From contig JASDFA010000019.1 in NCBI GenBank assembly GCA_035772735.1, positions 89,154,001-89,218,000 of the forward strand: 64,000 bases of DNA. The letters are read 5' to 3'. This document shows positions 55,470 through 64,000 of this stretch, in pieces (the first letter of the stretch is position 1; each line of letters begins with the position of its first letter). Made by a program: the position numbers and the translations under genes. The notes under the pieces are model-generated. The model ran no database searches. It was given only the letters and a program-made list of their open reading frames with translations, and was not told the origin of the DNA. This stretch comes from Datura wrightii. Taxonomy: Eukaryota; Streptophyta; Magnoliopsida; Solanales; Solanaceae.

Positions 55470-58400
55470 CTGATATGTCAAATCCATAAAATGAAAAATA
55501 GTAAGAGGAGAACTGAGCACTTCTTCATGCTATCAAACATCAAACACAAAGTTTCGTTGTTGAGTATATAGCAAATAGTCTTTGTAGTAGGGATGGCAAT
55601 GCGATGCAATGCGGTTGTGGGGCAAACCCGCATAAACTTCAATCCACACCACCCCGCATAGCATAATTTGATGTTTTCGACCCTCTCCCTGCCCCACATA
55701 ACCGCCCTGCATAAACAAGTATGCATAATTTGCTAATTTTTATTTTAAAAAAAAAAATTGTTTTGTTAAAAAATACATTGACGCATAATTTTTACTAACA
55801 TAACATTTTCATTACTAAATAATTTAAACCCACTCCACACTTTTAAATCTTAGGATATGTTCGGTATGAAAGAAAATGTTTTCCTAAGAAAATAAGTTTT
55901 TCCTTATTTTCTTGTATTCAGTATGCAAGTAAAAAATATTTCATATATCTAAAACAAAACTATGAAGATGAGTGGAGTTGGGATAAAAAGGTGATGGATG
56001 TTGTCGGTGGGGAGAGGGAAGAGCGGGTGGAATCCTTCAAAGAAGTCTATGGGATCATATGGATGCTTGTCTGGTTGTGAAGGTTGGAAGGAGACCATGT
56101 GACTTACTTTCCCTACTTTTATTAGGAAAGTTATTTTCCTTATTTTCAAGGAACTTGTTTTCCTAAATAAAATATTTTTCAAAATTTTTGACCAACTAAG
56201 CACGCTATTAATGCCAAAACACAAGAGAAAAAGAAAAGACAGTTTAGAGAGGAGAAAAACTAGAGAGAAATTCTTAGAGAATGATAATCAAATGAAACAC
56301 ATTTTTGAAATAAGAGCTTTATTATGTCGGGAATAAAAATTATTTTTGAAAAGAATTACTATTAAACCCGCAATCCGAGCCGCCCCGCATCAATTTTGTA
56401 AAAAAATATTTCAACCTACCCCGCACCGCACCCACATGCTTAAAACCAACTCCACCCCGCATAGTATGAAACCTGCCCCAATCCTACTTTGAAGAAGCAT
56501 GTGTATAGTAATCCTTTTGAAGTGCCAAAGTATCATAAAATTCTGGAGACTACATATGGAATACTTTAATTGCCCGTCTATGGCACTCATAAAATTGAAA
56601 AAAAATTATAGTTAAGCTTCACCATTTTCTTAAAATTCATGGCAAGTGAAACATCTTTGCTCCCGAGAGAAATCAGCTGGTATATATCGGAATGAGTTTA
56701 GAAAATTGTCAAATTAATTATCCAAATTCCAGTTTTCGTGTCAGGTAGTTGGGCTTTACCTCTGGAAGTTCGCAGAATTCATCAGGAGTTATTTGCAGCA
56801 ACTCCACGGCAGTTTGACCAGTACACCAGGCAAAGAGTTTTCCACTCTCATCTGCAAGAGTTATTTTTAAATGGAAATTCCGTGCAAGTTCTGCATTGCA
56901 TTTACGTTGACAGAAATTGCACTTGAGGTCCTCACTGGAATCATCATCAAGAAAATAACCACAAGATGTATGTGATAGTCTCGTAGTCACATGACAATGT
57001 TCAATTTGATCCAGCCAGACTCTACATACCTGGAATACAAACAACACAACCAAAATGAAAAGTGTAGATTCTCCAATCGCTTCAGTTTTGCGTAAGTAGC
57101 ATAATGGCAACAGAAAAGAGACTCGATTACACTCAAATAAATTGATAATATTCTCTGTATCTCCAGCATTTCAACCAACAGGTGTCAGAGGGGCTTAATA
57201 GGAAACTCATTTACTTCAAAAGCTCAATTCTTCAACTTCGTTAAGCTCCTTCAAAGTTGAAAAAGATGCAGAGGTGATTCAAGCAGTCAAACAGATCCCA
57301 ATTAAATAGAAATTTGTTCAACTTTTCATGTGATGCAGAAACTGTAAAGCTTGAGCAAGAAGCAATTCTAAGTTGCTTGTTCTAAGAGACAACTTAAAAA
57401 ATTAGTACTGTTAACTTGTCATGAAGCTTGTCTGTTTTTGCACATGCGTCATTGGAAGTCAAGTCAACACTAGCACTAGAGCAGATAAATCCAAATCTTA
57501 TAAACCAGTGTTCATATAAAGTAAATACCCCTTTGGCATCAAGGGAGGCCACATTCCTAGCCCTGAGAAGAGGAGAGACTTGAACATGAATCACAATATT
57601 CAAAGCAAGAGAACATACACGAGTACCAGTAGGCTCAGCTGATAAATCAGAAAGGTAGGATAACTTGTGAAGACAAGATGAGTTAAGCAGCGCCGGTAAG
57701 CAACTAATATTAATAAATGAAGCTCCAACATCATTCTCAAACCACCGCAATTCTAGGCTGTCAAAGTAGAAAGAGTGGCAGGGTAAGATGATCAAGCTGT
57801 AAAAGCAGATGGTTAAGTTACCTTTTCCCGTATTTTCTTTATATAAAATCCACATAAGATGAAGTTATATATATGAGTTACCGTCTATGAGGATTGCACA
57901 ATCAGAACATTCACCTTTTTCTTGTGCCCACAGAGCAAGTCAAACCAGATATGTAAATAGTATGCCCCAGTCCTAGTCTCCCCAATGACCTGCAAGGGGT
58001 ATATTTCTGTTAAATAAATGTTTTTCACACTGATTGATCAAAGAGAATGCATGTAACTTATTGGTTTAAGAGATATCTTTTTTCAAACTGATTGATCAAA
58101 GAGATAGCATGTGACTTTACTGGTTTGAGAAAAATCTTCCTACCAGGATCGAGCAAAATGTAGTCTCGCCCAAACTGCACCAGTTACATCTTGAATCCTA
58201 ACAGAAAGTACTGGCTCTTGAGTACTTCTGATGTCAGCGACCCTACCATAGAGGCTTATTCCAGTCATCTTCTCCCGAAGATCAACAATAAATGACTGCA
58301 GACTTTAAAGATGTAAGATGTCAATAACAAATGCAACTGCATAATGGTGAGGAATGGTGTTCTTCAACAATAAGACCATCCAGATTATTTTATCACCAAC

Positions 58401-61400
58401 CAACATGATTATATACTATTCATACTGTTCTCTTTAGAGAATACCTTGTAAGAATCAGGGTAAACATAAATGGTTCTAAAACTTTATTTACAATTTTATG
58501 AAGTACAAAAAAAAAACATATAAAGCTCTATGTACGAGAAACAGACATCAATAGATTAGCTAGTGAAATCTAGATACGAACAGAAACAAATACATAGTCA
58601 AGTCAGAAGCACCGGCATCACCCTCAATGGATGTACTAACCCTATATTGAAGACCAAAAGGCATGCAAAGTTGCAAACGAAACATTTTATGGTGGAGATG
58701 AATGAACTAGCATGTCAATCAATATGTGATTACAAGTCAGAAACACCTCGAAAAGAGCCTTTCTTCTTTTTAAGTTCTGAAATTCAGAGCTAAAATGCAA
58801 GGAAGATAGAAATTCAAAAAATCTATATATCTATAACATTTAATAACAGAAAGTTTTAAGAAGTGCAGGCTTACTTGGAAAGGATAATTACTGAAGTCAA
58901 TAGAACCTTGAGAATCACAAGGCAGGAAAACCTGGGAGACTACAAGTCCCTGACTTGGATCCAAAGCTCTTGATAGTTTTGGTCCTTTATGATGGTTCTG
59001 TGTCAGTGCTAGGGATACCTGAGAAGCCCCTGATCTAAGTTTCCAAGCAGTTACGAAAATTAACATCTCTTACATTAATTATTCAGGACTTACTTGCTCC
59101 TCATTCCGAATAAAGGGCACGAGATACAGCTGTGTTGCAGTACCATATTCAAGGCAAAATTCTTCAGATGTTTCAAGAGCACTATCAGTGGAACTTGAGA
59201 TAAATGGTCTATCCAGGGCAAGCGTACTTCCCACACTGAAAAGAGCAAAGTTACAGCCAGGTACAGGAACCGGAAAAGAGAAAAGCAAACAAAGCAAAAA
59301 TGAATTAAAGGGACATATTGTATTGTACCTGAATAAGTTTGCAAGCAGAACCTGCTCACCCCACAAAAGAAATTTTGAACTGACACCATATTCATCAACA
59401 AGATCAATTTGCTTCCTCTGCAAACTACCGAACTTCCCTTGAACCTCCAGAGAAGTAATAGATTCAATCCTATAGCCATTTGGGACTAGGTTACATCAAT
59501 AATGTAGCAAAATGCACAGCACCAATGCCAGATGTGGAACACTACTATATTTGAATTGTTAATAGTCATATGACAGGATAATGCACCTTGCACGTAATGA
59601 ATATGAGACCCCCTGATAGACTTCACGAAGAGAAATGGAAGAGAAGGACTCTGCACAAAATTGTGCTAAAAGCAACATTGCGTCATCATTTTGGTCCTAC
59701 ATTTGAAATAAGAATCACATGTTTGCCTTTAAATTAGAACATGAGTTCACCACAGAAATTTGAAATGCAAGAAAACTATTAACAATAGCTCCAGGGAGTA
59801 AGGACATATCAGCTCATGACTTAATATTATCTAGCTGATATCATTCACCACACCTACTTCAAAAGGTTAATATAGGAAAAAAAATAGTGGTAGGAGATGA
59901 AAAGATCAATGCAAGTTCTGTAGCTTATACATAAACTGCAATTATTCATGGTGAAGAAAGAATTAAATTAAAAAAGAGTTTTGATTTAAGAACATAAGAC
60001 ATAACTGTACTTATCGAAGTTGAATCTATCTGAACTTATGAGTGGTATATAACTTTTTTGTTTGTTGTTGAACATTTTGGGGCATCAAGAAACACCGACA
60101 CAAATCTGTAACACTGACACAAATCTGTAGTAAAAGAATTGTTTTATAACAATAACAGATGATGGAGACAGAACTACACCACAAGGACAATGATAGATGG
60201 TTAATTGAGGCAGCTTTCCATTGAAGAATCATTTAATTTTAGGAATGCCTCCAGAAGTACTTTTGGATAGGCATCCTACATTGAACTGAATTCTTTCGTT
60301 AAAGAATCTTTTTCTAGTACATAGGAATGATTGATGTCTGCTGCTAACTGCCATCAATCATTCCATTATGAGAATATCATAACATGTGAGACTCTATGCT
60401 CACAGATTTAATCGAGGACAGTAACTCTCCCTTCCTGCCCACTTTTTGCGAAAACCAGCAATAAAGGAAACACGGAGCATCAGGGGTGGCTCAATTTAAT
60501 TGGTGGCTTAAGCCAAACTGTAATAAGAGGCTTTAATATTATTTTTTCTTTTTAAAAAAAAAAAGCATTTAATACATTATTTGAAGTCTATTCCTCTCGT
60601 TTTTAAGATGAAAGCCCTCAAAGGTTCTATTTTTCCTTTGAGTATGCACTTACAATCAACTTAGATGTTCATATTCTAAAGAGCATTTTCTAATATCTTT
60701 TAATCATACTATTCTGTAAGTGGGAAGACCCTAAGTAAAAAGTTAAATTACAATGGGAAGATAAGTGGTTAGTCTACCAAGTTACTCATGCTTTGACAAA
60801 ACAGTTAGATGATGTTGTTTCTCTGTCTCTCCTAGTTCTTCTATTGAGCACAATCGACTATTGTGCGATCAGAGCTAGCAAGACCATCAATTGTTAAAGC
60901 TTACTCAAGGAGGAGAGAGATCAATGATACATGTCTTGCATAGTTTCTCCATCATCAGATCCTCTGCCACTTATTGCTCCTTGCAAATCCACATATTTTA
61001 TTGCTAATTTTGTTTTCTATGATCGGTTATAGAAAACAATGATATCATTTTGTTTTCAATGATATGCCTATATCTTTGATTGCTTCTCTAGACTCCATCT
61101 TTACACCCAAAATAGTGAAGGATGCAATGTTTGAGAAAATACATGCCTTGGAAAATCACACATGATATTTAGTGGATTTACACAAAGGAAAGAAACCAGT
61201 GGAATGTAAGTGGGTCTTTACAACTAAAGCTAATCCAGATGGTTCTGTAGCAAGACTTAAGACCAAACTTGTAGTTAAAGAGTATGCTCAAACTTATGGG
61301 GTGGATTATTCAGACATCTTCTCCCTGATTGCCAAACTCACTTCTATTTGATTGTTCATTTCTTTAGCTGCTTCTGAGAATTGGTCATTACATCAGTTAC

Positions 61401-63551
61401 ATATCAAGAATGTGTTCCTTCATGGTGATATTCAAGAGAAAGTGTCTATGGAACAACCGCACAACTTTGTAGCTCGAGAAGAGTATGAGAAAGTGTCATT
61501 TGAAAAAGTCCTTGTATGGCTTGAAGCAAAGTCCCCAAGCTTGGTTAGTTCAGGAGTTTAGACTAAAAATGAGCAAATGTGATCATTGAGTCTTCTACAG
61601 CAATTAGCAACGGACACTATCTCCCTGTTGTATATGTTGATGACAATGTCATCACAAGAAGTGATTATGCAGGAATCTCTTCCCTCAATTCTTTCTTCAA
61701 AGTAGGTTCCATGTGAAGGACTTAGACCAACTGAAATACTTCTTGAGAGTAAAAGTAAATTGAAGTAAGAAGTAACTTCTTATGTCTCAAAAAAAGCATG
61801 TTCTTGGCCTACTTTCAAAAATTGGATAGTTGGCAGCTAAACTCTGTAGTACTCCAATGGTTCCCGATATACATCTTATAAAAGAAGATGGTAATCCTTT
61901 TGATGATCCAGAGAGTGATAGAAGGTTAATTGGGATGTTAAACTACCTCACTGGGCTGAACCCAAAATTGATAGAAGATCCAATATATGCTATTGTATTT
62001 TTGTTGGAGGAAACTTAGTATCATAGAGGAGTAAGAAGCAAAGTGTTGTATCTCGATTCAATGCAGAAACCAAGTATAGAGCTATGTTACAGTTTACTTG
62101 TGACATTATACGGATACATTACCTTTTAACCAAATCATACACCAGCAAAACAACTCTGGTGTGATAATCAAGTTGCTCTTCATATTGGCGTATCATGATA
62201 TAACTAAACATATTGAGAAGATCTAGGAAAATTTGATTACCACTAGCTAAGTGAAGACAAGAGAGCAACTAGTTGATTTGTTCACCAAGGTGTTGAATGG
62301 CACTCAAGTTGATTATCTTCACAACAAATTAGGCATGATCAATATATAAGTTTCAGCTTGAAGGGGAGATTATAGAATATGGCAACCAAATCATAAAAGC
62401 AATTCTAGAATATTTCCTTTTATTTATTTTGGTTCATTCCCTTTTATAGAATCCTTGAAATTGTATGCATACCTTGTATTTTCATGAATAGAGAAACAAG
62501 TTCTCCCATACAATTGCAGTATTAAAGTTTCAACTCGATTTTTTTTAATTTTGAGTAATTAATTTGATTTATATTTTCTAGTTGACATATTTAAATTCTA
62601 AAAAATCATATAAAGTGCAATATAGACCTATGAAGTAAGAATATAAAAATAAATAACAAATTTCAAATTAAAAAAGAAAAGAGAAATAGCAAGTTATAGT
62701 AATAAAACACGATTCTAGAAGTTGTAACTTGATTTTAAAAACAAAATGGCATTGCTTTTGTTTGCTTGATGCAATGCCCGACAACTCGAGAAAGAATGAA
62801 GAAGAATGTGAAATTTGATTTACCCATAGCCCTTTAACCCTTGTTTACGTGAGAATAGATAGCTTAGCAGGAGGAAGAAAAGAGTATAAAGTACAAGTTT
62901 TATTTTCTTTTTATACTATATAAAGTACAAGTTTCTCATGAGAAATGAAAAAAGAATTAAGAAAAATTTGGATTATATATGTGAATTACCCAAAATGTAT
63001 ATACATTCACTTTCAAGTACATAAGAAATAGTCCTATAAATCTTTATACTTTTTCATTGAAGTATTCAATATTTTTTGAAAAAAGACCTTTCTATAATTA
63101 AAGGGGTCTAAAGAGGCTGCTTCATTTGCTTGGACCTTGAGCCAGCAATGCACAGAACCAACTGATCTCATATTCTATCATCCCTTCAAGCCGTTATATT
63201 AGCCCTAGCAGTAATCCAACAAATCATTTGCTAAGCTATCAGATAGAGGGAGAAGGATGGTTACTGAGGAACTGCTCTTTTGCAACAGTTTGTAGTGAAA
63301 GACAATAAAATAAATAATATGCCTACAATTCTGAATATTCTTTGATAACACTGAAACATTAAACCAATTAGAAGCACAGAACAAATATAGATTTTGAGAC
63401 TACCTCGTCTAACAGTATCACAAGATATTCAGTTGGCAAAAGCCGTGCATGACCTGAACCTCCAGTGGCAGTTCGGAGGCGGCATCCTGTGAGGAAAACT
63501 TCGCGACCTTTCTTCAAAATGCCGTTCTTTGGATCTGCTAAGCTGTAGAAT
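55323..63551 (-). CDS. Multi-OB-fold, zinc-ribbon nucleic-acid-binding protein (Cdc24/RPA1-like), 5' end missing
   Basis: Nine exons on the minus strand, at 63551-63404, 59696-59587, 59469-59329, 59235-59094, 59018-58875, 58295-58144, 57989-57915, 57757-57529, 57029-56760 and the terminal 55469-55323 (ten pieces counting the last), with GT...AG introns, join in phase into 518 residues without a stop, ending ITRAMKCE. The first visible exon starts in phase 2, so more exons lie to the right. Segments such as LEVQGKFGSLQRKQIDLVD, FLLWGEQVLLAN and SLYGRVADI look like OB-fold strands. Residues about 400-424 hold H, C, C, C, C (HTSC-x13-C-x2-C-x3-C), like the RPA70 C-terminal zinc ribbon, followed by FHLKITLADESGKLFAWC. 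Such proteins bind single-stranded DNA in replication or repair. Plant Cdc24-type OB protein is my best guess; CTC1-, SHLD2- or MEIOB-like are alternatives. Structure is certain, identity moderate. Confidence 0.8.
55588..56486. mobile_element. Non-autonomous hAT-like element in the last intron, with a nested MITE-like segment
   Basis: Ends TAGGGATGG and (inverted) TAGGATTGG form short terminal repeats, flanked by 8-bp sequences CTTTGTAG (55580-55587) and CTTTGAAG (56487-56494) that differ at one base, as expected of hAT. The arms are rich in CCCCGCA/TGCGGGG words. The middle (about 55852-56205), with GAAAGAAAATGTTTTCC and TTTTTGACCAACTAAGCA, looks like a separate MITE. It codes for nothing. 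Confidence 0.6.
56760..57029 (-). CDS. OB-fold gene, exon 9: zinc ribbon and C-terminal OB fold
   Basis: About 270 bp (right edge uncertain by one base), acceptor TTCCAG, donor GAG|GTAAAG. Carries the zinc ribbon (HTSCG ... C-x2-C-x3-C) and the strand FHLKITLADESGKLFAWC followed by ELLQITPDEFCELPE. The arrangement is that of the C-terminal DNA-binding domain of the RPA large subunit. Confidence 0.85.
57529..57757 (-). CDS. OB-fold gene, exon 8
   Basis: 229 bp, acceptor TTTGACAG. Reads LELRWFENDVGASFINISCL, LLNSSCLHKLSYLSDLS. The donor is chosen as GGG|GTATTT at 57529 because it keeps the frame with the next exon; an alternative GTCTCT about 50 bp upstream also keeps frame. Confidence 0.7.
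57915..57989 (-). CDS. OB-fold gene, exon 7
   Basis: 75 bp, acceptor TTGCAG, donor AAG|GTGAAT. Its first base completes the Trp codon of exon 6; reads SLGRLGLGHTIYISGLTCS. Confidence 0.8.
58144..58295 (-). CDS. OB-fold gene, exon 6
   Basis: 152 bp, acceptor TCTGCAG, donor CTG|GTAGGA, ends in phase 2. Reads FIVDLREKMTGISLYGRVAD, VLSVRIQDVTGAVWARLHF, a clear OB-fold strand pattern of the RPA type. The 579-bp intron before it holds nothing I recognise. Confidence 0.85.
58875..59018 (-). CDS. OB-fold gene, exon 5
   Basis: 144 bp (48 codons), acceptor TCTCAG, donor CAA|GTAAGC. Reads LDPSQGLVVSQVFLPCDSQG, DFSNYPFQ; likely a linker between two OB folds. Confidence 0.85.
59094..59235 (-). CDS. OB-fold gene, exon 4
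   Basis: 142 bp, acceptor TTTCAG, donor CAA|GTAAGT. Reads VGSTLALDRPFISSSTDSAL, LEYGTATQLYLVPFIRNEEQ. It starts with the second half of the Ser codon split at exon 3 and ends in phase 0. Confidence 0.85.
59329..59469 (-). CDS. OB-fold gene, exon 3
   Basis: 141 bp, acceptor CTATAG, donor CAG|GTACAA, phase 2 in and out. Reads IESITSLEVQGKFGSLQR, DEYGVSSKFLLWGEQVLLAN: a likely OB-fold core, with alternating strands and a Trp-Gly turn. Confidence 0.85.
59587..59696 (-). CDS. OB-fold gene, exon 2 of the visible set
   Basis: 110 bp, acceptor ATGTAG, donor AAG|GTGCAT, ends in phase 2. Reads DQNDDAMLLLAQFCAESF, ISLREVYQGVSYSLRA. The acidic joint LLDE|DQNDD and the intact frame support the long intron. 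Confidence 0.85.
59697..60949. other. Intron sequence of the OB-fold gene
   Basis: AT-rich intronic sequence between the exon at 59587-59696 and the copia fragment. I see no gene or RNA in it. Confidence 0.5.
60950..62360 (+). pseudogene. Ty1/copia RT-RNase H fragment in a host intron
   Basis: Antisense to the host gene. A linker (SSDPLPLIAP) leads to RT with CKWVFTTKANPDGSVARLK, KEYAQTYGVDYSDIFS and LHQLHIKNVFLHGDIQEKVS, and the catalytic YVDD at about 61633-61644. RNase H motifs are weak; the end reads LFTKVLNGTQVDYLHNKLG (to 62340). Gag, protease and integrase are missing and stops interrupt it. Confidence 0.8.
62361..62533 (+). repeat. PPT and probable 3' LTR of the intronic copia fragment
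   Basis: AAGGGGAG (62361-62368) is the expected polypurine tract. The following 165 bp (ATTATAGAATATGG to about TTTCA) have the position and size of a short copia LTR, but the start is not the canonical TG and no second copy is present. Confidence 0.5.
62534..63403. other. Intron sequence of the OB-fold gene
   Basis: AT-rich intron between the copia remnant and the exon at 63404. Nothing else recognised. Confidence 0.5.
63404..63551 (-). CDS. OB-fold gene, exon 1 of the visible set
   Basis: 148 bp, acceptor AACAG, donor GAG|GTAGTC. One base completes a codon begun upstream, then 49 residues: DPKNGILKKGREVFLTGC, HARLLPTEYLVILLDE. It joins in phase 0 to the next exon over a 3.7-kb intron. Confidence 0.85.
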
Positions 63552-64000
63552 CTGTTCTATCACAAATAAGAGCTCTGAAGAAGTCTGAAGTACAATCTCT
63601 AGAAACAAATCATGCCGCAACTGTTAAGTACAACCAAAAGGACATGAAGAACAATTTGCAAAAGCAAAACATTATTAGCTATGCTCTGAAGTCTAAAGCA
63701 TCTTGGTTCCTTCATATACAGCTTAAATTCTTATTATATGGTGTTCGGTTCTATGCAGTTTTGATGATCGAGAAAATGATGATGAAACAAATAAGTCAAG
63801 TTGTTCCAAAGGAGTGCCAAACACACTGTCTAAAGGAGATGAAATTGCAACAGTATAATATCCAATTAAAGACAAGTGTGCACGCATCAAGAAATGGAGA
63901 AGCCACGTCACATAAGCTCAGGGAAATAAACATGTGTTGATTTGAAAGTATTAGAGTTTGATTAAAACACAAAGAAGCCAACAGATGGACTTGAAGAAGG
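63552..64000. other. Upstream intron of the OB-fold gene
   Basis: Sequence 5' of the first visible exon in gene sense. No further exon can be supported before the window ends; short open frames here lack any resemblance to the gene. Confidence 0.45.

Noticed and set aside
59079..59479. Two overlapping minus-strand open frames at 59079-59479 as independent genes
   Set aside because: They are exons 3 and 4 of the OB-fold gene read through the intron between them; the spliced frame is clean.
1..64000. CRISPR arrays, bacterial operons or endogenous pararetrovirus
   Set aside because: Repeats are LTR-based or microsatellite; all RT sequences are of Ty3/gypsy or Ty1/copia type with integrase or LTR context, and none has caulimovirus-like movement or coat domains.

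Overview
The window is eukaryotic, almost certainly nuclear DNA of a flowering plant. It is packed with nested LTR retrotransposons of the plant Ty3/gypsy lineages Athila/Tat and Del/Tekay (chromovirus), has old Ty1/copia remnants, and carries one intron-rich host gene. The primer sites (tRNA-Asp and initiator tRNA-Met types), the long AT-rich spacers and the repeat families resemble Solanaceae genomes. That taxonomic guess is recall-based inference; no species marker is visible.

Layout. (1) 1-30964 is one nest, all on the minus strand. A Del/Tekay element (T) has its gag-pol at 1-3325 and its leader, primer site and 5' LTR at 28263-30964. It was split by a large Athila/Tat-like element (A, 3363-28253), whose junctions share the 9-bp sequence AGAAGGATA. 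A keeps gag, protease and a third ORF (ORF3) but has no reverse transcriptase or integrase. A was in turn split by a more complete Athila/Tat element (B, 11115-23160: gag, PR, RT, RNase H, INT, ORF3), and its 5' LTR was hit by a solo LTR (D). LTR divergence agrees with this order: the B LTRs are nearly identical, the A LTRs clearly more diverged. (2) 31090-34084 is a decayed copia element on the minus strand with internal duplications. (3) 34085-46915 is a plus-strand Del/Tekay element (P), broken by two solo LTRs, each with a perfect 5-bp target duplication (AGATT and TGCAT). (4) 46916-53124 holds AT-rich DNA, two solo LTRs (S3, S4), a 0.7-kb AAT/AAC/CAG microsatellite with a 141-bp internal duplication, and a GT/TA tract. 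(5) 53125-55322 is AT-rich intergenic DNA with short hairpins. (6) 55323-63551 holds nine exons and the 3' end of a minus-strand host gene. The exons join in phase into 518 residues with no stop. The product looks like a multi-OB-fold, zinc-ribbon nucleic-acid-binding protein of the Cdc24/RPA1 type. Its introns carry a hAT-like element and a copia fragment, and its 5' exons lie beyond the right edge.

The coding parts of the transposons are all broken. The most interesting signals are non-coding and recur across families. GC-rich arrays of inverted repeats sit just upstream of the LTR TATA boxes; in both A and B the same type of array is repeated inside the element, directly upstream of ORF3. 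A conserved U5 motif is followed by a stem whose bases change between families while pairing is kept. A post-integrase hairpin has a constant AGGCAA loop and a covarying stem. A conserved 3' splice site lies 5 nt before the ORF3 start.
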